Below are positions 10,526 to 22,239 of a DNA stretch of 64,000 nucleotides, piece by piece. The translations under genes and the position numbers were made by a program. How positions within the stretch are numbered: the stretch's first letter is position 1; each line of letters begins with the position of its first letter. The notes below the pieces were generated by a model. The model had not been told where the DNA came from. It was given only the letters and a program-made list of their open reading frames with translations, and made no database searches. Source of the stretch: Triglochin maritima (lineage: Eukaryota; Streptophyta; Magnoliopsida; Alismatales; Juncaginaceae); NCBI GenBank assembly GCA_963682175.1, contig OY821771.1, positions 14,011,001-14,075,000 on the forward strand, given 5' to 3'.

Positions 10526-12020
10526 ATTCCTGGTCAACGTCGTCAATGGTGCCACGATTTCGGAGAAATCCTAGATGAATCACCAGTAATAACCCGCGAG
10601 TCCAACAAAATTCCTAATCTCTGACACATTGGTTGACACCTTCCAGTCCAGGACAACCTCAACCTTACCAGGGTCCGCCATAATGCCGTCCCTCGACACC
10701 ACGTGCCCAAGGAAGGCCACCTGCTCCAACCAAAACTCGCACTTTGAAAATTTCGCGAACAACTGTTTTTTTCCGTAGAATCTCAAATACGGTACTTAGA
10801 TTCTCTTCATGTTGCTCCATGTTTGACGAGTAAATCAGGATATCATCCACGAACACAATCACGAACTAACCCATGAATGGCTTGAACACGCAGTTCATCA
10901 GATCCATAAAAGTCATCGGCGCATTGGTCAATCCAAATGACCTCAACAAAAACTCGAAGTGACCAGAGCACGTCTGGAACGCCATCTTCTGAACATCCTC
11001 GCTCTTAATCATCAGCTGGTGGTACCCAGACCTCGATCAAACTTGGAGAACACCTTCGCCGTTTGCAGTTGGTCAAACAAGTCATCAATTCTCGGCAGGG
11101 GATATCGATTCTTGATCGTCACCTTGTTCAGCATCCTGTAGTCGATACACATCCGCATCGACCCGTCCTTCTTCCCCAACATCACAAAAGATCCCCATGG
11201 TGAAACACCCAGTCTAATGAAATCCTTATCGAGAAGTTCCTGCAACTGCACCTTCAATTCTGCTAACTCCGCTAGAGGGATGCAGTATGGTGCCTTAGAG
11301 ACGGGTGTCGTCCCAGCCAATAGGTCGATGGAAAACTCGATCACCCAAGGTGGAGGCATTCCTTGGATATCGTCTGGGAACACATCCGAAAACTCCCAAA
11401 CCACCTTAATCTCCTCTAGAGACTTGGTAGCCTTCTCGGTCGACACCACACTATCCAGGAACGCGCAACAACCCTTCTCCAGCAGCTGACGAGCCTTCGG
11501 AGCAGAGATTACTACATGACCATCCCTACGCCGAACACCCTTGACCACGAACAAAAGTCCCTTTGGTCTGGAGATCACAACTCTCCTTTCCTGACAGAGA
11601 ATGCACGCATTGTGGTTAGAATGTCAATCCATTCCTAGGATAACATCAAAATCTGATATTGGCAGAACAACGAGATCAGCCGGAAAGTCTTAATCTCCCA
11701 ACACCACTGACATCCTCGGAAGATACGTCCTCACAACAAGAACGTCGTCGATAGGAGTACTGACCTCCAAGCTGAAAGTTAGCTCCACCGGTTCCTTATC
11801 CACTACGGCCGCGAACCCCTCCAAAATGAAGGAATACGACCCCCACAATCAAAAAGTATCTTCGCATTATACCAGAAACAAGCATGCAAGAATGACTTAT
11901 TACTAACTGAAATGCAGGTTCTAAAAGGAAAGAATTTACCGACAGGGTTTGGGCTTGATGCCCCACTGGAGAGTCTTCAGATTCTGTACACTTTTGGGAC
12001 CGACATGCTCTAATACCAAC
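10526..12020 (-). pseudogene. Second copy of Tekay PBS-protease-RT flank inside E1
   Basis: The 1495 bases repeat 3757-5251 with about six substitutions and include the CCAAC duplication (12016-12020), the primer-binding site (12007-12018), the broken protease and most of the RT (11578-11012, 10862-10665, 10786-10580). The copy stops in mid-gene at the RT/RNase H boundary, where E1 leader sequence begins. It is non-functional, as is its twin. Its position, continuous with a full copy of the LTR, indicates that LTR and outside flank were copied together into the 5' end of E1. Confidence 0.85.
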
Positions 12021-13551
12021 TGATTGATCGTTTTATATTTAACCGCAAGTGCACGGCCGCGTTGAAGCGGTGGCAAATACGGGTCGTCCACTGGGAGGTG
12101 TGTCGACACTTGGTTTGTGTGAAGGCGAGAGGTAAAGAAAGGGAAGAAAGGTTGGTTACACTAGACTACACTAAGGTGCAAATGGAAATGGAAGAAAAGC
12201 AAGAAAACTAAACCCCAAAGGGGGTAGAGAAATAATGTGAACATAAAGAAGTGTGTGTGTGTGTGTTCATTAAGCTCCTCACAACATGTAGTGCATGAAA
12301 TCATAAAACTACATCCAACTTTGCCTCTACATGAATTAAGATAAAACTACATCATTAAAACATACAAGACAATAATTGGAATGAAGCTACATGAACTCAA
12401 GTATAAAGACTATACCCTACTATGCCTCTACATGAATTAAGATTTCACTACATCATTAAAACATACAAGACATTAGCTAAGGTAAAGGCAACAAGAGTAC
12501 ATACACTACAAATTATGTTTCCAATATTAACTTCATCCATATCCTAACCTTATCATTCCCCATAAAATAGGTCCACTAATCAAAGCATAAGCTAAGCTTC
12601 ATTCAAGAGCATTAGCATATCAAAGATAAAAGTGAAAACCCATTAGATGGTTATGGAAATCATATAAAGCTCAAGGGATAAAGATAACACACACTTAATA
12701 CACTACATGATTATATCACATATTTCTCCACCCCCCAAATGGGGATGGAACTACTCACTACTCATTACACTAACTATACTAGAAAAAGAAAGCATAATAC
12801 TGAAATGAAAGTTAACTAAGAAGGCAAGAAGCATTAAAGAAACATAAAAGGAAAGGAAAAACATGCACAAATTAAAAGACAAGATTAAAAGAAACTAGAA
12901 GAATTATTTTATTAACAAATGACTCACATTGAAGGTAGCATTCTTCTCCACCTTGAGTTTTTGCTTCAAGGCTCACTCCTTAGTAGAGAGAATGCCACCA
13001 AGCAATGGGTAATTACAATGGAAGGTGAAGAGTTCTATTTATAAGCATGGAAAAAGTTATTCGGGGACAATCCCCCGATGTGGGACTAAAACCAATACCA
13101 AAAATAGCCTAACCGAACATTAATACAAGTCCAGGAGAAATTTCGACGGATCCTGAGCAATATGGACCGCCAATTAGCGGTCCAAAATTATCGGATCGTG
13201 TTGGAATTTGTTGTGGGCTTTGCTTTCTGGTATTGTTGGTCTTTGATGCGGTTACTCGACTTGTTGGAGCTCCGACCCGAATAGAATTGGTAAAATACTC
13301 CCCATGATGGTGTGGAGTATTCTGTTTTGCTCTTAGGTCCTTCTGTCTTACATTCAGGTCCTTCTCCCTTGCATCTAGGTCCCTAGATCTCACAATTCAG
13401 TCCTTTTTCCCAGCTTTTGGGTCCTTTCATGCCTATTCTCTTCAAACCTCTTTATTCCTGAAAACTAAACATAAAACTCGTCACGTAGCATTGCTTAGGT
13501 GTAAGATAATGGATATAAGATACAAATATGAGCATGAAATGATGTCAATCA
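12021..13551 (-). repeat. E1 5' LTR, 1531 bp
   Basis: Nearly identical to 5252-6782 (offset exactly 6769) with the same ends. Differences seen include positions near 13188, 13191, 13304 and 13394. The outer side carries the matching CCAAC duplication. Confidence 0.9.
13036..13086 (-). promoter_or_regulatory. E1 5' LTR promoter: USE-like box plus TATA box
   Basis: Same GTCCCACATCG box (13086-13076), 32-base spacer and TATAAATA (13043-13036) as in the other LTR. As this is the 5' LTR, this copy would drive the element's genomic RNA, now with a Tekay-derived leader. Confidence 0.65.
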
Positions 13552-13556
13552 CCAAC
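13552..13556. other. Target-site duplication CCAAC, right
   Basis: Matches 5247-5251 and directly abuts the E1 5' LTR. Confidence 0.8.
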
Positions 13557-14115
13557 CTGTAACTATCCGATCTTGTGGGGACTCACACTGGGAAACCAAT
13601 ACACGTGTCGCGATCAAAGGCCTCTGTGACGACCGAAGTAGTTACAATTGACAGACCAAACTAGACTATTCGACAATATATAAAAGAATATATATGGATT
13701 GACAAGATAGAAAATAACTGAAACAATAAATTATCCATATATGGAAATAATTTGAATACAATACATAAAGTTTATAACAGAAATACATCAAGATAAATGT
13801 GGAAGCAAAGATAGCAAGAAGACTATGGCCGACGTGTTCATCGTTTACATAATCCTCCGAAACTCATCCAGTCCATCCCTGAAGAAACCTATGTACCTGA
13901 GGCAAAATAATAAAACAAATATGCATGAGTTTTCAATAAAGAAAACCTTATATGCCCCGGGTCCAGAAACAGAGTACAGAGTTATGCATGCGTCCTATCT
14001 ACCACACACGTAACATAATAGCCACAACTCAACCTAGTTGCACCAGGTGACAACTCTACATAGTTGCACCGTTCGGGTTACAACCGGGGTGACCTCTCTA
14101 CACTTGGAGGTGTCA
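13557..14115 (-). repeat. Tekay-like 5' LTR, 3' part (truncated)
   Basis: On the minus strand this ends in AGATCGGATAGTTACA, a CA end. The TTGG of the CCAAC duplication and the primer-binding site follow once E1 is ignored. The text before it (ACAGGTTTCTTCAGGGATGG, CTTTGCTTCCACATT, TTCGGTCGTCACAGAGGCC) is of the kind seen in Tekay/Del LTR U5 regions. The far end is cut near 14115 by another LTR fragment. Confidence 0.55.
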
Positions 14116-14119
14116 GCTC

Positions 14120-14970
14120 TGATTCTTCAGAAATCAATTGGAGAATAAATGGGAGAATAAGTTGATTAAACTAAACTAAGCTACACTAAACTAGCATGCA
14201 ACAAACAAAGAAGACAAAAGCGAGAGAAATTGAAACAAACTAAACTAAGAAATATCAAAGCAAGATGAGGATCAGGAAGTAAAGCCCCAAGGAGTGTAGT
14301 GTGTGTACACATGAAATAAAATGCTGAGGAATGCATTCAATAGGGCATAAGTGTAGGTTGTGTTTTTATGCATAGGAAGTACTCAATGGTTGTGGCAATA
14401 CCTATTATCCAAATCACTAACCTAGTTGATTAACATGAGCATAAACAAATGTATTATCGAAAACCTAAACAAGCATGGGATGTACCTAATGATTATGGCA
14501 GAAACCATCACGTTAAGTATTCTCTTTTATTCAAACAAGCATACACCAACATTCATCATATAAAGCAAAAGATAGCATTCATCACACTCTTCATGACATG
14601 TATAAACATCAACTCTACCCGTAAAGGGGGATGAAACTACTCATTACGCATTAAGCTACCAACTACATTAAGAAAAGAAAACATTTTAATTAATTCTACT
14701 AAGACAAAAGAAAATTAAGCTACGCATGCACGAATTAAAAGAGAAGACATGAAACTAACAAAACATTCTTTTATTAATAACTCACATTACAAGTAACATT
14801 TCTCCACTGGAGTTTTACTCCAAGGTTTTACTCCATGTAGAGAGAATGACCACCAAGCACGGAGTGAATTACAAAGGAGGAAGAAGAGTTCGATTTATAG
14901 ACATTAAAAAGACTACGAACAATTCCCCGATGTGGGACTAATGAAACTTCTACAAATGGATAAAAATAAC
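14120..14970 (-). repeat. Partial E1-family LTR (E1b)
   Basis: Diverged relative of the E1 LTR in minus orientation. It shares the GTCCCACATCG box (14938-14928), a TATAAATC box (14899-14892, 28-base spacing) and the CTCCACTGGAGT/CACCAAGCAC block. It is closer to the copy at 58716-59755. Both ends are truncated, and small plus-strand frames inside it (for example 14449-14634) are not genes. Confidence 0.6.
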
Positions 14971-14984
14971 ATTATTTTGTAGAA

Positions 14985-17900
14985 ATGTCTAATATCCAAC
15001 CAATTGTGCGATCTATGATCAAAAAGAATCCTTTGCAAAATGATGGCTCAAACTTCATGAAATGGCAACTCAATCTTAATATCGTGTTGAGGTTTGAAAA
15101 ACTATCTCATATTTTGGATGGTGAAATTCCAAAATTGAATGAGAAGACAACCGGTAATGAGAAAGAGGCGATAGCCAAGTGGGAAGACCAAGAGAACCAA
15201 GTTCACGGTCTAATGTTGGCATCCATGGGTGTCACTTCAATCGAAATACTTGGATTCAAAACCCAAGAAGACCATGGAAGCTTTAACAAAGATGTTCATG
15301 GATAGTGCCCGAAAGGAGCACTATAAGACCACCATCACACTCACAAGGTGCCACATGGTGGAGGGAACATCGGTATCCGTGCATTTTCTCACGATGCAAG
15401 GATAGCTTGAGAAATTGTCGAAGCTCTCTTCTCCAATGCCCGAGGACATTGCCGAAGATCTGATTCTTGGATCTCTAGTCCCGTCCTTTAAGGATTTTGT
15501 GATGCACTATCATGTGCGTGAAAAAAGGGTGAGTCTTGAGGAGCTTCACAACGCTCTCAAAACGGTAGAAGTTGACATGGGCAAGGGTCGGGACAATCAG
15601 GTCCTAGCCGTCCATGAGAGGAGCAAAATGATCAACAAAGGTAAAGGTAAATTTACCAAAGATATGTCAATCAAAAGCAAGGGAGTAGGAGGTGCTCATA
15701 GGAGTGCCTCAAGGGGGAAATCTTTCAAATCTCCAACTCCCAACACGGAGTGCTTTCACTGCGGTGAAAAGGGACACATCTGACCTAATTGCCCTAACTA
15801 CAAGGAAGACCTTGAAAATGGGATGATTGAACATATGCGCCCGAGAAACGCCAAAGGTATGTTTGTTATTGAGATAAATTTAATCACCTCTGTCCTCGAT
15901 TTGGTAATGGTTACCAGATCTTGTGCTCACATAATTTTGACGTGCAGCTATTGAAGGATAGGAAGGAACTCGTGGAGAACGAGATGATATTGATGATCGG
16001 TAGTACAAGCATAGCTGCGATTGTACAAGATTCTATGGAACTTCAATAGTCTAGTGATTTAAATTTATGCTTTGAAGAATGTTTATTATGTGCCTTCGAT
16101 TAGCAAGAACTATTTTGTATCATATTTTAGATATGGATAACTTAATATATATTTCTAATTCTTGCTTGTCTATATCGAAGAATGGAATTTTCTATGCAAA
16201 TACATTCGTATAGAATGGTTTCTATTTGCTTGAAATGAATAATAAACAAACTCAAACAAACAATAACAAAAGGAACTAAAATAACTCACGTGTATGATAC
16301 ACTCTTGTAGGACTATCGGATTGGTCAAGTAAATGACCAAGAGACCTTTCAAGAAGAAAGGAACGAAAATGAGTGCCTTATTGGATATGATACATTCCAA
16401 TGTATGGGGTCTAATGAGTACAAGTGCAAGAGACGGTTTAAGGTACTTCATTTTATTCATGGATAACTATAGTCATTATGGCTATATTTGTCTAATGGGA
16501 AACAAAAGTGAATTCTTTGACAAGTTCAAGGAATTCGAGGATGAAGTAGTGAACCGACTCAACAAGAATATTGAGTCTCTGTGAAAGGTTCGTAGGGGTA
16601 AGTGCTTAGGATACCTAGTTTGACTCATTCCTAATGTAGGAATAGGATATTGCTCGACATGGTTCGATCAATGATAAGTCAATCTAAATTGCCTATTTAT
16701 TTTGGAATTATGCACTACAAGAAATGATGAACTCACTAAATAATGTTCCATCCAAATCCGTGAAGAAAATGGCTTGTGAGCTATGGAGTTGAAAGACACC
16801 TGAGCTCAACTTTCTCGAGATTTGGGGTTGTGAGGTCTACGTCAAGGAATTGATGTCGACCAAGCTTCAACCAAAATCGGAAAAGTGCTTCTTTATAGGT
16901 TGTCCTCGTGTGACAAGAGGATACTACTTTTGGTGTATCACCTCCAATCGAAAGATTGTAGAGAGAGATATGATTTTTCTAGAATTTCTGGAAAAGAGAG
17001 AAAAGTAGTGGGAGTAGAGTTAAGCTTGGGAAAACTCAAGATACTCTACAAGATCATGATGTGAATGTTGCATTCAAAATCATGAAAGTCCAACCGAGAT
17101 TCATTTGGTTAGTGGGAGCATGAGCGAGAGATCCTTACAAGAAATTGTGAGAGAATCTCAATTATCCCCACCTAGTGTACGTTCGAGAGTCGAACGTGAA
17201 CCTATTCCTCAAGAAATTGTGGAAGAAGTTCGAGAGACACGAGAAGAACCAAAAGAATAGAGAAGGTCGACGAGGGAAAGGAAGAAACCCAATAAGTATG
17301 CAGGACTTCATGAGATCGTGGTACTAGATACCAAAGATCCCTCGACCTTACAAGAAGCAATGGAAAGGGAAGAGTCCAGACTATGGCTTAAGGCCATGGA
17401 ATCCGAAATAGAATCCATGTATGACAATCAAGTATGGAACTTGATTTGCCTTCCTCAAGAGAAAATGCCATTGAGTATAAATGAGCTTTTAGGAGGAAGA
17501 TAGACATGGATAGTAAATTGACAACCTACAAAGCAAGGCTTGTAGCAACAATTATACTCAAATTCAAGAAATTGACCTTGATGAAATTTTGAGAGGTTGC
17601 CATGTTAAAATATGTTCGGATTATGCTCACTATTACCGCATTTCACAATTGTGAGATATGGAAGATGGATATCAAAATGGCGCTCCTTAAACGGGAACTT
17701 GGAGGAGGATATGTACATGGTACAACCTCAAGGTTTTGATGATCCAAAAAATAGCAAGAAGAAATGCAAGTTTCGAGGATCCATTTATGGACTGAAGCAA
17801 GCATCGAGGAGTTGGAGCAAACACTTTGACGAAGAGGTGAAGAAGATTCACTTCATTTAAAGTAAAGGAAAACCTTGTTGATACAAGGAGATTAGTGGGA

Positions 17901-18805
17901 GCCATGTAGTACTTCTGATCTCATATGTCGATGACATATTGCTCATGAGCAATCATATACCTTTGCATTAGCAAACGAGAATTTTCACTGAAATCGACAT
18001 TTTCCATGAAAAGAAATGGATGAGGCTCAACACATCTTGAGAATCAAGATACGTTAAGATACATCCCATAGACTCATTGGCCCCAGTCAATGTGCATACA
18101 TTGACAAGGTCTTGGAAATGTTCAGGGTGAACAATTCCGATATGGACAATGTGCCAATAAGTGCGAGTATAGGTATGCAACTCAAGAAGTCTCAAACGTG
18201 CCCAATAACGTAAAGACTTGGAGTACATGAAGGTATCCCTTATGCTTCAGCAAAAGGAAGGACCATGTACACAATGACTTGCACAAGTCTCGATATCTCG
18301 TATGCTCTAAGCGTGACAGGTAGTCACCAATCCAACGCAGGTCCTACTTGTAGGATTGCGGTCAAGAATATTCTGAAGTACTTTAACCAGACTAAGGATA
18401 AGGTTCTTGTTTATGGAAGACAAAGGAGAGAACAACCGAGGGCTATTTTGATGCAATTCTCATAGGGATTCTTGACAATAGGAGGTTGGAATGATGATGC
18501 GTCATCATTATCAAGGGTGGAGGTATGAGCTAATGTAGTTAGGAGTAATATCACTACGGTTAACTCAACCACCAACGAAAGACAAAATAAATAAATGGGT
18601 GGACACAACAGTGACACAACTGATCCATTCAACAAACCTTCATACCAAGCTAAGAGACGAAATATATTTCGAGCCCATGGATCCGAGGTTCCATGTGGAT
18701 TGGCTTGATAGGTGATTTGAGAAGGTTACCCTAGTTATTAATGTTTTATACATTGAGAATGTATGTGAAAGAAAACTTTGATAACAAGTAGGAGATTGAA
18801 GGGAA
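14985..18805 (+). pseudogene. Ty1/copia gag-pol, decayed
   Basis: Ordered copia domains with many stops and shifts. Gag starts at 14985 (NDGSNFMKWQLNLNIVLRFE) and ends in a CCHC knuckle CFHCGEKGHI that is cut by a TGA (15781-15783). Integrase text is at 16333-16584 (SALLDMIHSNVWGLMSTSAR, FILFMDNYSHYGYICLM), where the first catalytic Asp of the usual HTDV is Asn, and it continues to about 17000. RT runs from about 17318 to 18260 with WKMDIKMALL, YGLKQASRSWSKHFD and an intact YVDDILLMS box near 17925-17950. RNase H is at about 18265-18465. A polypurine tract (18790-18804) and the 3' LTR follow. The 5' LTR is gone; an E1-type fragment abuts the gag start. It cannot make functional protein. Confidence 0.85.
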
Positions 18806-19966
18806 TGTGTTCTAAAAGTTTTACTTTTAAATGTCAATTATTATGAATTGAATGAGAAATCATTTTGTTCCTTGTTTATGTTATTCGTCTTTTAGAAGTG
18901 TTAAGGAAGATGCTCTTGGTACTTAACCGTAGAGCTCTAAAAGATATTGGTTTACATAAAACAAAAGATATTCGCAATCATGGTAATTAACATGGGACAT
19001 TAATTACCGAGTTAAGATTGTCGTGTTGGTCATAGATCATTGTAGCTCTACAAGTGAGTGACAACACGGGTACACAAAAGAGGAAAATATTACTTTTGTA
19101 TACTGAATAAACCTAATAAGTAAAATATTATAGAAATGTGTTTCTGTGTCATTAATATTTTACTGTGTCTTTGGTCCTTTGATATGAGACTTTTATTCGA
19201 TCACTTAAGAATTGCTTGATTAGACTAGTGTCTTGAGCTATCGATGAGTGTAGTGTAAAGACATTAGTTGGTTAAGTATGACTTTCGTTGGAGAAGATAG
19301 TTAGTCAAAAGATTATCATTGTCCCTCTTAATTGAGTGATGATATTAGTGGCCCCCTTGATAAAGCAAAGTTATAATGTGCACAATGTGATTTGAGTTAA
19401 GTCACATATTTATAACTAGCTTAAAGAGATCAAGAAATGAATGCTAATACAAAGATGACACAATACTACTTTGTGTGTATTCTTAATATCATGAGGCAAG
19501 GGACGGACACAAGTGGTGCACTCCATCACTAAATGGATCGGGTTTTGGTTCTAGTGGAATTAAGACATCTAACTAATTGGGAGCTATAATGTGTAGCTAG
19601 ATACCGTTTATAGCTTGTGATATTAAGCTCTTAATATCACTGCCAACTTAGTTTAGATCCTCCCATAGGTCACACCACAAAACTGGGAAACAAGAAATGA
19701 GGATTCTGAGTTCATAAGGTGTGTCGGGTTTCATGTAGAAAATATGACACGTGTGGTGAACAAGCGAAATCAAAATTATGTTGTGATTAATAACATAATT
19801 AGAATCTAAATCAAATTCATATGTGATGTAAATATTATGGGGTGTAATGATTTATCATTACATAGGATAATATGTTACATAAGTTGTGAACTTACTACTA
19901 ATCCCGAAATGTCAAATTTTGTAGGGGATAAACCGAAATTTGACGAGTCTGCAGTACTGTGCAAAA

Positions 19967-20222
19967 ACGGTCGACCGCTAAATCGTAAACAGTCGACCAG
20001 ATATTTCATGGTCAACCGAAATGTTGCACGGTCGACCGGATGTGTCTCGATCGCTACAGGAATTTCGTCTGTTCGTTTTCGGTCGACCAAAGTAGTTCGG
20101 TCGGTCGACCGAACATTGCGATGAATTTTTTTTTGTTGCGAACGGTCGACCGAGTTCATGAACGGTCGACCGAAACTCGGTCTAAACGGTCGACTGAGCC
20201 TCCAACACGGTCGACCGATTTA
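19967..20222. repeat. Array of GGTCGACC palindromes
   Basis: About ten copies of an eight-base palindrome GGTCGACC or one-base variants, most extended to CGGTCGACCG, at irregular 20-50 bp spacing (near 19969, 19990, 20009, 20030, 20081, 20103, 20143, 20163, 20188, 20209). Most are perfect self-complementary sites holding a CpG. They lie 180-430 bp upstream of the LTR TATA box, where enhancer repeats sit in other LTRs. Confidence 0.85.
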
Positions 20223-20396
20223 GACGGTTACTGCAGAATAAATTTAAGAATTAATTAGATCATGCATGGAATTGGTCCATAACTGATTTAATTCGTGGCT
20301 AAGATTATTTGTTAGCAAATAATGGATGGTTAGATGGAAGTTTGCATGAAATCATGGGCAAGAGGTTGCACATGAATAGGTAATTTGGAGAGAACT

Positions 20397-20404
20397 TATA
20401 AATA
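20397..20404 (+). promoter_or_regulatory. Copia LTR TATA box
   Basis: TATAAATA in the U3 part of the LTR. The corresponding site is TATAAATA at 60412-60419 in the third copy and appears lost (TGTAAAAG) in the second copy near 52380. Confidence 0.6.
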
Positions 20405-20864
20405 CAAGTTTATCTCATTACCTTATTAATTAATTCATTATCTTCTTGTGCAAACTTCTCTCTCCATAATTATCCACAAAATTTCCTTAATTCTTGAGTT
20501 TAGTTTTAGTTTTCAGAGAGCTTCTTCTCAAGAGAACTAAAGAGGGGTTAGTAGTTAGATTCTAAACCCTATTGAAGATTGAGAGACTAACTCTTCTCTC
20601 TCCAATCTTGTTTAGAGTTTGGTGAATACTCGGAGGCATCCGGTGCAGCGACAAGCATCATCAACGTCTCCGGATCTTCAAGAAGTTTTAGAGAACTTCT
20701 AGGTATGAATTTCGGAGCCCATGTTTGTTTTAATAAAGTTTTGAAACTAGTTATTGAAACAAACCGATGCATGCATGAAACAAACCATAGAAAATTGTAA
20801 TTGATCCTTATTGTGCATAAAAATTTCGAAAATAAATATGTGCAATTAAACTAAAAATCCTACA

Positions 20865-22218
20865 CAAATGTGCTTATTAAAACATGTCATACATGAAATC
20901 CACAAAACTGAATTCCAACTTTGTTGGCTCCACATGAAATAAGATAAAATCTTATCATTAAAACATACGAGACAATAATTAAAATGAAGCTAATATGTTC
21001 ACATGCAAAATGACTCTAATCCAATTATGTCTCCACATGAAACTATGTCTCCACATGAAATAAGATTTATCACAATCATTAAAACATACAAGACATTAAT
21101 TTGGATAAAGCCAACATGAGCATATGCATGCACATGCTTTGTTTCCTTCTTTCACTCCATCTTTATCCTAACATCATCATTCCCCATAAAATAGGCCCAC
21201 CAATCAAAGCATGTGTTAAGCTTCTTTCAAGAGCATTAGCACATCAAAGATAAGAGTGAAATGCATTAGATGGTTATGGAAATCATGTAAAGCTCAAAGG
21301 ATTAAGATTAACACACAAACTAATCCATCACATGATCAATGACCTTCTTCTCCACCCCCCCAATGGGGATGGACTACTCTCTACTCATCTCTACACTAAA
21401 GAAAGCATAAAAACAACAAGAACTCATAATGGAAATTACTGAAACCAAGATTAACTAAACAACAACATCAAAGAAATTGCATCAAAGTAAAAGACATGTA
21501 TTTAAAGAACACAACTCACTATTGATTGAAATTAAAGGATTACAAAGTGTGCTTCTTCTCCTCCAACTAGACTAAGCAGCAACAAAATAAAACCTAAAAC
21601 TAATGGAGAAGCAAGAAGAAGAGGGATATGAGGGATTACAATGATATATATAGACTAATGCATGGTTAGAATTAATCTGGGAATAATCAGACGACTCTAA
21701 ATCACATATGATGGTCCCGGAGTGCTCTAACCCGACAACCCGTACCACGACCAAAATTTCAGCTCAATTGGAGCATTTTGATTTGCCAGTGGCGGATCCA
21801 AATCCGTCACTGGCAGATCAAATGTGTCCGATCGGGTTGAAATTTTGTGTGGTTCTTTATTTCTTCATTTGGCACATGGGTGAAGTCCTTGTCTGCTGGC
21901 TTGAACCGATTTGAGTTTAATTGGAGAAATATTGATGTAGTTCAAGTCATGTGTCACAATACTTTGCATTTCACAACCAGGTCCTTCAGGGTTTCACTTG
22001 GGTCCTTCCTGATTTGCGATCCAGTCCTTGTGCATTACAAATAGAACCAGAACCTTCCAAATCAGTCCATACTTGCTACATTTAGGTCATTTTTGCTCAT
22101 TTCCTCTTCTTTATTACCTAACTCCTGAAACACTGCAAATAACAACTCGAATAGCACAATATTGTGGTAAAATAAAGGATATATAGCATGAATATGATGC
22201 ATGATATGCTACTAATCA
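20865..22218 (-). repeat. Partial E1-family LTR (E1c)
   Basis: Shares long stretches with 5512-6782 in the same orientation, for example the CATCATTCCCCATAAAATAG, ATTAGCACATCAAAG and CACCCCCCCAATGGGGATGG regions, and ends in ACTAATCA, the counterpart of GTCAATCA. Its left part is missing where it abuts the copia LTR. The snRNA-like box is not recognisable here. Confidence 0.65.
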
Positions 22219-22239
22219 ACGTCGGAGCTGAAGATTTTT

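Larger units (their letters stand above)
5252..13551 (-). mobile_element. E1: gag-only LTR retrotransposon (TR-GAG type)
   Basis: An 8.3-kb element in minus orientation. It has two 1531-bp LTRs that begin TGATTGA and end TCAATCA (a perfect 7-bp terminal inverted repeat), a polypurine tract immediately before the 3' LTR (minus strand, about 6800-6783, AGGTGTGGGGGTATT) and the target duplication CCAAC on both sides. The only long frame of its own is a zinc-knuckle gag-like ORF (8446-9936). No pol belongs to it. The RT/protease piece between 10526 and 12020 is a copy of the Tekay flank lying outside the 3' LTR, not element sequence. E1's own primer-binding site is lost under that patch. Confidence 0.8.
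1200..14115 (-). mobile_element. Tekay/Del-like Ty3 chromovirus, split by E1 insertion
   Basis: A minus-strand LTR retrotransposon whose parts are, in sense order, a 5' LTR remnant (14115-13557), the inserted element E1 (13551-5252), a primer-binding site (5249-5238), a broken protease-RT-RNaseH-integrase region (about 5100-2340), a polypurine tract (2146-2133) and the start of a 3' LTR (2132 on). The gag gene is absent: only about 150 bp separate the primer-binding site from protease. RT and RNaseH motifs such as [18 protein letters not shown] and GLGCVLMQH are of the Tekay/Del type. The element is dead through frameshifts, stops and deletion. The lineage call is from family knowledge, not from an alignment. 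Confidence 0.75.
18806..20864 (+). repeat. Copia 3' LTR, about 2.06 kb
   Basis: Begins TGTGTTCTAAAAG directly after the polypurine tract AGGAGATTGAAGGGAA and ends AATCCTACA. The same end occurs at 52831-52838 in a second copy, and a third, older copy is at 59760-60870. Inside are the GGTCGACC palindrome array, a TATA box and a leader. Confidence 0.75.

Noticed and set aside
3757..13551. Tandem Ty3 elements sharing one LTR by unequal crossing over
   Set aside because: Outer CCAAC duplications, the break at 10526 inside RT and Tekay LTR sequence beyond 13557 fit an insertion into Tekay followed by local copying better.
19837..20258. Overlapping frames rich in R, S, T, D across the palindrome array
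   Set aside because: GGTCGACC is its own complement, so both strands give STD/VDR-rich peptides; this is a repeat effect.
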